The notes: a model not told the origin generated them from the sequence alone. DNA of 64,000 bases from Alloascoidea africana (GCA_030581615.1 JAKTTT010000003.1:496001-560000), one strand, 5' to 3'. Counted from the stretch's first letter, positions 10,591 through 21,489 are shown. Program-made: numbers and translations.

Positions 10591-13500
10591 ATGGACCAGG
10601 CTTACATCACCTGTCTATACTCCAATAGCTATCTTCCAGGTGCAATTGCCTTGGCAAATGCTCTTAGACAGCTAAACACCCCCCACGCCAAAGTCTGTCT
10701 TGTTACAGAAGATCTTTCAAGCCAGACTCTAAGCACTCTAAACGTAAGATATGACCTTGGATTTTGCTTGTTGCTGATGGTGTCTAACCTCTTCATATAA
10801 AGGTTCTCTATGATCAAATCATCACTGTTTCGCCCGTGTTCTACGACTCTGCAAACTTGGCTCTTCTTAATCGCCCTGAACTAGCCCACTCGTTTACAAA
10901 AATCCATCTATGGAACCAAACGCAATTCTCTAAACTTGTTTATCTCGATTGCGATGTGTTACCGCTAAGATCGCTCGACCATCTGTTTGAACCTGAGAAC
11001 TATCCCTTTCCCGAAGACAGCGAATTGACGCCTGGCATCTCGGCCTGTCCCGACATTGGATGGCCTGACATTTTCAATTCGGGAGTGTTTGTGACAAGGC
11101 CATCCCTTAAAGCCTTCACGGACCTCTCCAGCCAGATACAGAAAGAGACCCCCGGGTCCGATGTCTCCTTTGACGGCGGAGACCAGGGCCTGCTGAACTC
11201 ATATTTCCCAGCCTGGCACCGGCTCGGTTTCACCAATAACACCCCTGTCAACCTATCCATGGCCAGGCAAACTGTAAATTACCAGTACTTACCTGCTCTT
11301 CTCCATTTCCAAGAAAACGTCAATGCTGTCCATTTCATAGGCGCGGACAAACCTTGGAGCATTTCGGAGCCACATGTAGGTCTAGCGGATTGTGCATTTG
11401 AAACTTTGCACAGCTACTATCAACAGTGGTGGAACGCTTTGCACCAGGACTCGGGAGTCGCACTGGACCAAGGGCTGCTCCAAGTGTCTCCGTTTTTCAA
11501 CGCAGGGAGGAAACCCGACGAGAGCAGAGAGAAGCGGCCGTACTATGTCCCCAACTTGGCAGATGGGTCCCCAATCGAGTCCGGCTCCTACCAAACGGAC
11601 CACGAGCCCCAGTATAAAGAGGTTCTGTACTACGAGGATAAAGTTGGGACTCCTGGTGGTGTTGACCAAAGCGATAGCGCTACTCCTCCACCAGAGCCGG
11701 AGCCAAAGCCGGAGCGAATCGAGCCAAAACCGCAGGAGCAGCTTCCACATATTCCGCCGTACTACGATCCTGCTAGATATCAAGCCTTTCGAACCATTGC
11801 TCCTTCGCCCAACTTTTGGGATCCTTCGAAACGGGCTCCGCCAGTGGGCTCCTCTGTCCCCGAGTTCCAGCCGCAGCAGCAAAGTCCTCCCGCCTACGTG
11901 AAAAAGTTTGAAAACGTATGGGATAGGCCAATTTCAGAGCAGATTAGACCTTATGTTGCTCCTGTTTTCAACCTACCCGATGTCTTTGCGAAAGATGAAA
12001 TAAAGAACTTTGAAACAAAAGTTCAAGATTATAACTTTCCTACTGAGGGCGCACCACCACCACCAAAACATACCGAAAGGGCTCTTCACGACCAAGGTCA
12101 CGGATACGGGGGTCCCGGCCATGGCCAGGGTTCATCCGAGAGCCATGATGTCCCACAAGTGCATCGTTATCAAGAACCCCCAAAGCAACATGCATCTCAT
12201 CATTATTCACCCAAGCCAGAGGTGATTTATCATGAGCAACCTAGAAAGAACCACTACCCGCAGCATGCTGAGACTAAACCTGAAATTCACCATTATGAGC
12301 CTACAAAGTCGTTTCAAGGAGGAGAACGAAAATACTACACCCATGATGAACATCATCAACACCATGAACCGCCAGCCCCGGCCTGGCATCATCACCATTC
12401 TCCACCTCATCATCATCATCATCACCATCATGAAGAACATCGTACTCACCATACTGATCAACTGAGAGAGTCTCACCATGTGGAGAAACATTATGATCCC
12501 ACAAAGCCATTCCATGGCGCTGTCCGGACTACCTATGAGTCTCCCCAAATCATCCACCAACATGTTTCGCCAGGTTCCGGACCTCAACATGCCGGCGAAA
12601 GCAGAACACATCATCATGAAGCTCCTCCAGCTTCTCTTTCATCTGGATATAGTCAGCAGTCTGAACCTAAGCATGAGGCATTGAGATCTGTAGGAGCAAC
12701 AGCGGCAATAGCGCCGGCTTCGAAAGCACTGCAAGACGCCGTGGTGAAGGGAGCTTCTTTGCCCATACCAAGTCTACCTGTTGTCGTCCCACTACCGAAA
12801 CCACTATTTCCATGGGAGTTTGGAGAAAGGAAAGTCGAGGTTTCCAGAACTTTCCCTGGTGAACCGCCTAGGAAGTTGCAAGAAACAGAAAAGCCCAAGA
12901 TAGAGGAGGAAACGGTAAAGCACGAAAGCTCCGATATTCGTGAACAATTACCAATTCCTTTGGAACTAGATCATTCTTACATGGAAAAGTTGCTCTATGA
13001 AATGGAATCTGCGCCATTGGCATACGAAACTTCACAAATCGTGGGCACCACCTTCCCAACAACCCTCATGTCGCCGTTAGAAAAAACACCAAGAGGATCC
13101 AAAACTTCTTCCCGTCATCATTCACGTTCAGGTTCCGCGTCCGTGTTTCTAAAGAAGGCCATTGGGAAACCCCCGGCCAATGCATGGTCTCCCGGAACAG
13201 GCTCACCAGGCAATGGATTTGAATCACAGCAGATCAGTGCTAGACCGGGGAACGTTTGGGATCAAGTCCCTGGGATTCTATCCTACGTTGACGATCTTTT
13301 AATCAAGGTCAGACCCAGATCTTCCTCGGGCTCTTCATCCTCCTCCGAGTCCTCTTCCGATGAGTACGAATACGATAGAGATAAGCGCTCGACTCCTCCT
13401 ATGAGAAGTTCACCTCAGGAAGCGAGAGACAAATCCAGCTCCAAGTTCCATCGAAAAGAGCAAAACGAAGGATACAAAACCCCACGACTTGACAAACTCC

Positions 13501-13778
13501 AAGGGAAAAAGAGAATTGCATTGCCCATTACCCCAAATCCCTTAAGATCACCAGAACCTGTAGATGGTCTTCCAACTCCACCAACAACCATCACAAAGTT
13601 GCCCTCATCGGACGAAACTCCTAAAAAGGTACCACTGAGTCCCACTCCTGTCCAGCTCAAAGACGTTGACGCTCGTACAGCTCCCTTGGTTCGTCCAACC
13701 GCTTTGGCGGATCCGCACCCTCTTCTAACTCATGAGATCCAAGGGAAAGCTGCGCTTTCTGAGACGGCACAATTTTGA
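10591..13778 (+). CDS. GLG1: Glycogenin (self-glucosylating glycogen primer), spliced
   Basis: Exons are 10591-10743 and 10803-13778; the 59-nt intron starts GTAAGA and has a TCTAAC branch point. The product is 1042 residues, much longer than S. cerevisiae Glg1/2. The GT8 domain runs from the N-terminus (MDQAYITCLYSNSYLPGA) through the DxD metal site in YLDCDVLPL, the NSGVFV and DGGDQGLLN motifs, and HFIGADKPW, ending near residue 220. The enzyme glucosylates its own Tyr to prime glycogen in the cytosol. The rest is a disordered Pro/His-rich tail with a His run near nt 12370-12440 and a Ser-rich, acidic end. Two tail segments, NVWDRPISEQIRPYV (about nt 11911) and NVWDQVPGILSYVDDLL (about nt 13252), look like duplicated glycogen-synthase-binding motifs. 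That reading is inference from known C-terminal motifs. Confidence 0.93.
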
Positions 13779-14266
13779 ACTTTTTTTTCCCCACCTCATT
13801 AATGCTGTTATTGTAATGCTTCCTCAACAGCTCTTCTAGTTTAATATTTTCCATTTTTTAATGCTTATTGTGCTTAATCAGTTGTCTAACTCTCCATATC
13901 TCTTTATTTTTTTTATTTTTTTGTGTGTCATTATTAAACCAAACCATTTGTTTATTGAGCTAATTGCACCTACATATTCTGCCTTTATTTTACCAGTACT
14001 TGTTTGCCCAATACCTCTCTACCCGTAATGCTCTTTTTCATTCTCCAACCACCCGAAGCGGACTAAGCGAACTAATTTCTACTGTTTTTAGAAGAAATCA
14101 AGCTTTCTAATATATGCATGCAAAACCGCCTCGGCCTCGGGTGCAGGCCGTCCCGGGAGATTGGGCCGGCAAGTTCCGGGAGCCAACCTCATCTCCCAAG
14201 GAACTTCTCCAAAGCAACAACAGGCTTCTCTCTTTTTCACCCACGCCATCTGGACCACTGAGCACC
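13779..14266 (+). other. Glycogenin-MDM38 intergenic region
   Basis: The first half is T-rich 3' flank. The second half holds an ATG at 14118 that opens a 47-codon reading frame ending just before the MDM38 start. An ATG at 14114 is in frame with MDM38 and would add 51 residues. Either could act on translation if transcripts begin that far upstream. Confidence 0.35.
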
Positions 14267-15993
14267 ATGAACTCGCCACTCATCGCACGAAAAGGTATAC
14301 TTGACTTCTTTCTCCATAAGGCTCACTCTCATGTCTTTAGGGATTTGCCACCATCTCAATTCAGTTTCAAAAATCTAACTTGCTGGCAATTGGCGTAGCC
14401 CTACAAGCTGAGATTAGAGTCCAAACTTCGTGGATTTGCGCTTCGTTACCAAAGAGGTACAATGCGTTTACGGCGGTGCAGGCCAGCCGGGCAGTTGGAA
14501 TTGCCGGCAGCAGATTCAACAGTACCGGCTTTCACCAGCACCAGAGAGTCAACGACCTCCCGCCACCAGGAACCGTGCCTCAGAGTGTCAAAGATGCCCA
14601 GTCGTCGGGAATGGCAAACTTGTCGAGGAAAGACAAGGTGCAAGCAGCAGGTTCTGCTCAGTCCGACGGTATTACCGAGGTCACAAGACCCGTGGATGAA
14701 GAAATCGCAAAGGCAACGGAGAGGACAAAGGAGGAAGAGTCCAGTACTGCTAAAGCGGCAACATCCACGGTCGAAACTAAAGATACAGCTCCGATGGCGA
14801 CTAAAGATCTCGACCCAAAGCCGACGCTTTGGGAACGAGTGAAAAAAGAAGCTCATCATTACTGGGATGGCACCAAGCTTTTGGGGTTTGAGATCAAAAT
14901 CTCTTCAAAACTGCTGTTGAAGATGGTGGCAGGGTACGAACTGACAAGACGAGAGAATAGACAATTGATGAGAACCACCCAGGATATAATTCGGTTGGTT
15001 CCGTTTTCCATGTTTGTACTCATCCCATTCGCGGAACTGTTATTACCAATCGCTTTGAAAATCTTTCCAAATCTGCTTCCTTCGACATATGAGTCATCGG
15101 TTGACAAGAAGAAAAAATCTAAACAACTGAGAAAGACCAGAAACCAGGTCTCGATGATTTTGAGAAATACCGTTCAAGAAAGCGGTGTCAGAATTCCCCG
15201 GAATTCCATCACGGAAGATCAAAGAAAAGATTTCAACGAATTTTTTGAGCAAGTCCGATACGGATTTTCAAAGCCGTCTAATGAGCTTTTGCTTAAAGTA
15301 GCTCGTTTGTTCAAGGATGATCTAGTATTGGATAACTTGTCACGACCACAGTTAATAGCTATGGCGAAATACATGAATATCAAGACAACGATTGGAACAG
15401 ACCAACTGTTACGGTACCTAATTAGGTACCGGATGGTCCAGATTATCAAGGATGACCGCGCCATCGATTACGAAGGTGTCGATTCGCTGTCTGTCACCGA
15501 ATTGCAAAACGCTTGTGCGTCTCGAGGGATTAAAACCAAAGGAGTTTCTCCAGCTAGACTACGGGACGACCTTGGGTCATGGCTAGAGTTACGTCTACAC
15601 CAACGGGTTCCCTCAACGTTGCTGATTCTTGCCAGCGTATTCAACTATTCCAACTCCAGTGACAAGTTGGAGTCATACTACGATGCCCTTCTTGCTGTTC
15701 TAAGCGCTATTCCGGAAGAACTATATCACGAAGCCGAACTTGAGGTTGCAGATCCTGGACTGAAGGGCCATAACAAGTTGAAACTTGAAATTTTGAGAGA
15801 ACAGGAAGAGCTGATTAAGGATGAAGAGAAGCAGTCTCAGGCCAGTGGTGATGCAATTCCTGTAAAAGATACTCTAAAATTGGATGATGAGACATCAAAG
15901 TATACACCAGAAGAACAAAACGGTGTTGAGACCCAGACCCAAGAACCCGAGACCGAGAATGTCTCATCAACGCAAAAGACCGAAAAACAATAA
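14267..15993 (+). CDS. MDM38: Mdm38/LETM1 mitochondrial inner-membrane protein, spliced
   Basis: Exon 1 is only 28 nt (14267-14294). A 104-nt intron follows (GTATAC, TCTAAC branch, TAG), and exon 2 is 14399-15993, giving 540 residues. This join yields a basic, Arg/Ser-rich start (MNSPLIARKALQAEIRVQ...) fitting a mitochondrial presequence; without it the frame has no ATG start. The LETM1 core begins at TLWERVKKEAHHYWDGTKLL, then a membrane segment (LVPFSMFVLIPFAELLLPIALKIFP) and the ribosome-binding-like LETM domain with repeated SxxELxxACxxRG and LARFLxR-type motifs. The C-terminal 100 residues are acidic and Gln/Thr-rich. Family role: K+/H+ exchange and binding of mitochondrial ribosomes for membrane insertion. 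An in-frame ATG at 14114 would extend the N-terminus but would bury the presequence. Confidence 0.92.
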
Positions 15994-16540
15994 ATAAAAT
16001 AAAGGGTAGAAATAGGTCTAACGATATGAAACACACTAAGATTGGCAAATTGTGAATAAAGAAATCTTAAATGGTATATATACTAGGGATAAATTTAAGT
16101 AGGTATTTTAGAACATTATATCAAGGTTAATTTTATTATCTAAATTCTAGAGATTTAAAGATTAAGGTGAAAAAATGGAGAAGGGAACAAAGTCCGCGTT
16201 GTATTTTTTTTATTGCGAATTGTGACTTTGGAGTAGGCCGTTACATTTCATACGTGTATTGGTACTATGACTGGAACATTTGGCATTTGATTGTGTTAGA
16301 TTGTGAAAGGGTAGTTTGCGTTTTCTGTAAACACATCAGCATAGACTTGAAATAGAATCAACAGTTCATGAGATTGTAATTTGAAGTTGTTAATTATAGA
16401 GTAGATAATTGGATATTTGAGTACGGTGATGGCCTGCACTTGCCAAAGTAGTCTTGTTGACCATAAAGATTACAAAGTAGATCAAGCTCCCAAAAGATGT
16501 TACATCAGAAATAATATATATAGGTGAGATACTAAGACAA
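15994..16540. other. Convergent intergenic region MDM38 / DUT1
   Basis: About 550 bp of strongly AT-rich 3' flank between converging genes. I see no convincing ORF, tRNA B-box or repeat. Confidence 0.5.
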
Positions 16541-17158
16541 TTATTCATCTTTCTTAACCTCTGCAGCACCGTTCTCCGTTTTCAGCCTTTTTGAAACTCC
16601 AGTTGAACCAAAGCCGCCTTCGCCCCTGATTGTTTCATCAAGTTCCTCTGCTGTTATCGTTTCAATTTCTGGAGTTACGATTTTCTCGAGGACGAGCTGT
16701 GCGATACGGTCACCTTTCGTAACGCTAAAGTCCTTGTCTGAATGGTTGAAAAGGACAATTTTGATTTCTCCACGGTAGTCTGCATCAACGACACCGGCAC
16801 CTGTTGAGATTCCATTCTTGACCGCTTTTTTACATTGTTTTGTTAATTGACTATCCAAAAGTTGAAGATTATTAACGTGTCCTTACCTAGTCCGCTCCGT
16901 GGTGCAACACGGCCGTAAGTTCCAGGAGGAACAACAACTGTCAAGTCAGTCGGCACCAAGCCCTGTCCACGAGCAGGAATAAGATCATCAGCAGACCTAT
17001 AATCAAAATCATATGGTTAATTCTCAATTCAATCAAATCCATTTCGGACCTGTTTGTTTGTCCAACACTTACGCGTAAAGGTCATAGCCGGCCGCAAGCG
17101 CCGACCCACGCTTAGGGACTGTTGCATTTGCAGATCTGAGAAAAACTTTTAATGACAT
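16541..17158 (-). CDS. DUT1: dUTP diphosphatase (dUTPase), three exons
   Basis: Reading on the minus strand, exons are 17158-17073, 16996-16887 and 16824-16541, with introns of 76 and 62 nt (GTAAGT and GTAAGG). The product is 159 residues against 147 in S. cerevisiae. All five trimeric dUTPase motifs are present in order: [15 protein letters not shown] (I), PRSGLAVKNGI (II), [11 protein letters not shown] with the catalytic Asp (III), [13 protein letters not shown] (IV) and the Gly-rich [10 protein letters not shown] (V) that closes over the nucleotide. The enzyme hydrolyses dUTP to dUMP and pyrophosphate, keeping uracil out of DNA and feeding dTMP synthesis. Motif I is completed by exon 1, and exon 3 alone would lack motifs I and II. 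The promoter carries cell-cycle elements (separate entry). Confidence 0.96.
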
Positions 17159-17255
17159 TATTTCTAATTATTTTTTTTTTGGTTCTTGTTTCAATTGATC
17201 CACAGATGTATACAATTTCTTCGACTCGAGAAGATGGAAAAAGAAAGTGCGAAGT

Positions 17256-17282
17256 CGCGAAACTTCGCGAAATTTGACGCGT
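17256..17282 (-). promoter_or_regulatory. MBF/SBF-type cell-cycle elements upstream of DUT1
   Basis: Two CGCGAAA elements (17256-17262 and 17266-17272) and one ACGCGT MluI box (17277-17282) lie within 27 bp, about 100-125 bp upstream of the DUT1 ATG. In yeasts ACGCGT is the MCB bound by MBF and CRCGAAA is the SCB bound by SBF; both drive G1/S transcription of DNA-synthesis genes. The sites are seen directly; function is inferred. A CACGTG lies next to them at 17294-17299. Confidence 0.65.
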
Positions 17283-17384
17283 CTTATTTAACGCACGTGA
17301 TATTACAAATACTTGGTTACAATACATCCATACACCTAGACAGAAATGTTCCATGTCTACTAATCGAAGTAGATCTTCTTCAAC

Positions 17385-18490
17385 AGGAAAGAGAATAAAG
17401 CAAGTCTTTACAGATAGAGGGGGAGAATTTTTCAATTCAAAGCTGAAGATTTTTTATAAGGAGCATGGTATTCTGGCTAAGACGACCACTGGGTATAGCT
17501 CTCAAAGCAATGGCCGAGTGGAACGTCAAAACCGAACCGTCACATCCTTAACAAGGACGATTCTCAATTCCAGCAAACTTCCTCGAGTGTTTTGGTCTTT
17601 TGATACGGCCCAGGCAGTACACATAAAGAAATAACTTTTATATCTGAACATAAAACATTTGTTCCGGTGACTGGGTCTCACACTATTTGGAGACAAAAGT
17701 TTATTTTTAATGTGTACTACCTGTGCCGCAGCAAAAGACCAAAACTATCTAGGAAGTTTACAGGAATTGAGAACTGTCCTTGTTAAGGAAGTGACGGTTC
17801 GGTTTTGACGTTCTACTCGGCCATTTCTCTGAGAGCTATAACCCGTAGTCGTCTTCGCCAGAATCCCACGTTCCTTATAGAAGGTTTTCAGCTTTGAATT
17901 AACAAATTCTCCACCTCTATCTGTAAAGATTTGTTTTAATCTCTTTCCTGTTTGCCTTTCAGCAAACTTGACAAACTCAATTGTCGCTCCTGAAGCATGA
18001 TCTTTTCTGGACAGGTATTTAATCCAAATAAATCCTCTGTAACTATCTATGACTAGCATAACATATCGATAGCCATAAAAATCAGCAGGTTCAATTGGTC
18101 CACATAAATCCATCTGAACATTTTCTAATATTTGAGCTGCTTTTTTGTGTTCCATGCTAGGAAATGGTCTTCTCACCATTTTATTCTCCTGGCAGTCTGA
18201 ACAGTGTAAATTTTGTAGATTATCTACGGCCCCTTTCAAGCATCTCGAGTTGATGGATCTGTTTATGAGGTCCAACGCTAAAATGAGCCAATCTCTTATG
18301 ATAAAGATGTTGACTATTCAAATTTAGCAGTGTATTTTTGGCCTCATCGTTTATATTGGAGTAACCTTGGATAGATTTAGCTACTCTTTCATAAACATGA
18401 GATGTCACGCGATTAACTCTCCTCAAGTAAGCTGATGGAAGAAAACAATCTAGCACTACATCAGGTTTTTCTAGAGATAATTGTTAAACT
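17385..18490. mobile_element. Broken Ty1/copia retrotransposon remains (integrase region), two opposed pieces
   Basis: Two fossil pieces of a Pseudoviridae (Ty1/copia-type) pol gene lie head to head. The + strand piece (17385-17628) covers part of the integrase core. The - strand piece (about 18490 back to 17710) covers the GAG-pre-integrase zinc region (HKRLAHFS) and the same part of the integrase core. The shared part forms an inverted repeat of about 243 nt per arm with an 80-nt spacer. No gag, reverse transcriptase, RNase H or clear LTR is seen. The element is clearly broken with multiple lesions. The arms are visibly diverged, so it looks old. The two pieces may be two insertions or one rearranged copy. 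Confidence 0.85.
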
Positions 18491-18627
18491 TCAATAGCTT
18501 ATCTTTATATTTCGCTATTACTTTGTTCTTTTCTAGAAAAATGGAAAAACTAGTGGCTTAAATGAATGTGGCTAATGAGTGTTTCATCACCAGCATTCGA
18601 GTCTACAATCATATTTGGAACAAATAA

Positions 18628-18820
18628 GGTATAACTTATACCAACTCTAAATCGTATGCTCCCGAGACATTATAGAGTTTTGTCTGCGTTTTGTAAACGG
18701 ACGTTAGTTTTTCTTTGAAGATTCATTCATTCACATGACAACCTCTCTACGTTCGTCTACAAAACGCAGACAAAACTTTAATGTCTCCGGAGCATATAGG
18801 AGATTTAAAGTTGGTATATA
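18628..18820. repeat. Foldback inverted repeat
   Basis: The left arm (about 18637-18706) and right arm (about 18749-18820) are imperfect inverted copies of roughly 70 nt with a spacer of about 42 nt. Both contain the core TTTTGTCTGCGTTTTGTA and the flanking ATGCTCC...GAGACATTA block. A perfect 15-nt palindrome, GGTATAACTTATACC (18628-18642), overlaps the outer left end. It may be a MITE-like or foldback element, or terminal parts of a lost transposon. It has no coding capacity. Confidence 0.65.
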
Positions 18821-18948
18821 CAGAGGACTCGAAAGCAGGTTAGTAATGATAATTACGAGCCGTATAAAAAGAAATCGAAAGGATTCCGGGGAAAACCACA
18901 AGATAATGAAATAAACTAAAACGCAGACGGATAGGGAAAGAGAAGAAA

Positions 18949-19338
18949 GTGGCAACTATCGAACAATACCAACACAATCGACCAATGGTGAATTGGTCAA
19001 CAAAATCCAAAGAGCTCACGCTTGGGGATGCCTTCAGCAAGCCGAAGAAGCCTGTGCTCTCCGCTCTATCTCAACTTCTGAGCGGAGTAAGGTTGGTAGA
19101 CATCAAATACAAAAGAATCATCAAAAAGGAACCACTTGAGTGTGAATGTGGGTACGAAAGTCCCAGATTTGATCATGAAGTGCGAGACTGCCCAAAGAGG
19201 CAGTACCTTCGAGAGAGGTGCGGGATCAGGCAATCCAGCACTATGAAGGATCTATGGGAAAACTCTGAAACAGAAAAACTAATCGAGTTCTTTGAACTCA
19301 AAAACTCTGCCTGCCATCAAGGCCAACTTGACTCCTGA
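18949..19338 (+). pseudogene. C-terminal fragment of a LINE-like (non-LTR) retrotransposon ORF
   Basis: About 130 open codons with no ATG at the natural start. Near the end, CECGYESPRFDHEVRDC forms the CxC-x9-HxxxxC zinc-knuckle-like pattern found after the reverse transcriptase (and RNase H) in fungal Tad/L1-type LINEs and in related reverse-transcriptase ORFs. It is followed by RQYLRERCGIR, as in those proteins, and stops at 19336-19338. No reverse-transcriptase domain lies upstream, which fits the usual 5' truncation of LINE insertions. It could instead be an orphan zinc-knuckle gene, but position and flanks favour a dead 3' end. Confidence 0.5.
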
Positions 19339-19893
19339 GAGCAAATGGGAGTAAGAGAGAGGCCGGATCCAGAATTTAAGTGGTTACTTGTTCCAAACTG
19401 TCAAGCTGGGGGGACAAAGGAAAGATGCTGTTTTTGAAAAAGACCAAGGTCTGAAAAGATAAGCAGAGGAGAGAAAAGAGAGCTCGAAAGATTGTGGTAC
19501 CCCTTGATCATCGCATGGGGTAAAACATAGATATTAGGCAGCTAGATGTATGGGTGTAATACCAGAAGTCAAAGAAAAAACAAACTTCCATATAGAGTCA
19601 ACAAAATGTCCAAAAATGACACTTTAAAGCCTTCTTTTCTTAGTTCAGAAAGGTATTGTCTGATATAGAAAGATAAAGCAAATCTCGTGAATTCAGCACC
19701 TTCGTGTCTTGTTCCTTTTGTCGGTTTTGCCGCCCCACGTTTTTCACCTCCGTGTGCACCGGGTAACAGCACACAGGCCAATCAGCGCAAATTGCGTCAG
19801 CTTTTGGTCCGATCGGAAGTGCCTAAAAGCCGGCGTTTCTTCTTTCTTTTTGTTCTTTACACGTTCTGGTTGAAGTGAAACTGTTAGAAAAGA
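19339..19893 (+). other. Intergenic region upstream of MDE1
   Basis: The first part is probably further mobile-element flank. The last 200 bp are the MDE1 promoter and leader. Short open frames here lack codon or motif support. Confidence 0.4.
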
Positions 19894-20811
19894 ATGACTA
19901 CTTCTGATTCGTGTGGCTGCTGTTCAAACGACGTCAAGCGCCGCAAGACTACTAATGGTCAAGCAGAAGGGAAGAAGAGCGACGAAAAACAGACTTTAAC
20001 GGAACTGGAGGAGGCAGATGCCTTGATAACATCGGACGATCCTGAACATCCTGCAAACCTGATTTGTGAACTATGTCGGATTTTCTACAACAATGGCTGG
20101 GTCACTGGCACCGGAGGAGGCATTAGCATCAGAACAGGGTGAGTGGTGAACAGGAAAGAGTTCTGTAATTTGCGTGTGAAATGTGCTAACCCTGGATATA
20201 GGGACAAGGTATTCATTGCACCTTCTGGAGTTCAAAAAGAGGTGTGTGAGATCTACATGAACATTTTTTGATGTTTTTGCGATTGTAGTTTACTAACGTT
20301 CATCAAAAAGAGAATGGTGCCTAGCAACCTATTTGTGATGAACTTTGCCGATGAGCAGTATTTGCGAACACCCAAGATTTTCAAGCCATCGGCCTGTACT
20401 CCATTGTTCATGTCTGCCTTTACAATGCGAGATGCTGGAGCCTGTATCCACACACATTCGCAAAATGCTCTCATAGTTACACTACTCTATGACAAGGTAT
20501 TTCAAATCTCCAACATTGAACAGATCAAGGCAATTCCAAAAGTTACAAGTCCTGGGAATCTGAGCTATTTCGATACGCTTGAGATACCAATCATTGAAAA
20601 CACAGCGCATGAAGAAGATTTGACCGAAACTTTACAGGAGGCAATCATCAATTATCCACACGCAACTGCTGTTCTTGTTCGACGGCACGGAATCTATGTT
20701 TGGGGAGAAACTGTTTGGAAGGCCAAGGTTTATAATGAAGCTATCGATTATTTGTTGGAGGTTGCAATCAAGATGCACCAGTTGGGAATCCCAACTGTCG
20801 CTGAAAAATGA
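19894..20811 (+). CDS. MDE1: Methylthioribulose-1-phosphate dehydratase, three exons
   Basis: Exons are 19894-20138, 20202-20241 and 20311-20811. The introns are 63 nt (GTGAGT, GCTAAC branch) and 69 nt (GTGTGT, TACTAAC branch), and the middle exon is only 40 nt. The product is 261 residues (244 in S. cerevisiae). It belongs to the class II aldolase/adducin family and acts in the methionine salvage pathway, dehydrating methylthioribulose-1-phosphate in the cytosol. Family signatures are the phosphate-binding TGTGGGISI (spanning exons 1-2), [10 protein letters not shown] (exon 2), the zinc ligands in CIHTHSQNA, and RRHGIYVWG near the C-terminus. The Cys-rich start (CGCC) is also seen in other fungal Mde1 proteins. 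It converges on LSM8. Confidence 0.94.
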
Positions 20812-20968
20812 GCATTAAGTGAAGTTGCTTTTGGTTTGTGAGTTTTATAACAAAAATAAACGGAATATATTACAATGTGATTCTTTTTGATGTCTTTATA
20901 TCATGTTAATAACAAAACGTAGTTGGAGTAGAAAAGAAAATAGCTATTCTCGTAGAACTCACCAGAAT

Positions 20969-21489
20969 CTACGTTCGATGTTTTGTCGTTCCTAATCTAG
21001 CCCCACGAACCTATGTACCAGTTAGCGATAAATCAAACAAAAATTGCAAGTTATTATGGAAAGCACATACTTTCTCCCAATTTATTTGATTGTCTATTTC
21101 CTCATCTATCAGACCACATAGAGCAATGCTTTCCCCCCGTAACAAATAGAGACCTAGGTCGATGGTCTCCGTGGGCTCATCTGGCATGATTATGCGCTCT
21201 TTTGTGTGATGAAGTATCAGATTCGTAGACTGGTCGTAACCTTCCAGAACACCCTAATTCCATGATTGTATTAGTCAACAGCTTTAGCTATCGCTGACTC
21301 CCATTTTCTGCATTTTGAGCCTTCAGCCTTTGGAGATGGTGCAGCTGGTTTTGAAAACTTACCACAAGCAGCCGTCCATCAGTCGTAATGACCGAAACTT
21401 TTTCTAAAAAAAAGAATGTTAGACTCTCCCTATATAGACAGCACACAAGTCTGAAACATACTCTGAATAAAAGCACTAAGACTGGACAT
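20969..21489 (-). CDS. LSM8: U6 snRNA-associated Sm-like protein Lsm8, four exons
   Basis: Minus-strand exons are 21489-21462, 21403-21363, 21253-21071 and 21010-20969. Introns of 58, 109 and 60 nt start GTATGT, GTAAGT and GTATGT. The product is 97 residues. The Sm1 motif is in exons 1-3 (LSAFIQKKVSVITTDGRLLVGVLEGYDQSTNLIL); the Sm2 motif is YLLRGESIALCG in exon 3. The chain then ends NQINWEKV plus a basic tail from exon 4. Lsm8 defines the nuclear Lsm2-8 ring that binds the U6 3' end. Exons 1, 2 and 4 are microexons (28, 41 and 42 nt). The CTG codons in RLLV and NLIL fall on conserved leucines, which supports the standard genetic code. The last exon is short and least certain, although phase and stop fit. 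Confidence 0.93.

Noticed and set aside
14118-14261. 47-codon upstream ORF before MDM38
   Set aside because: Possible as a regulatory uORF, but transcript start is unknown and nothing in its sequence supports selection.
17071-17076. ACGCGT inside DUT1 at the end of exon 1
   Set aside because: It is formed by codons and the donor site, not a promoter.
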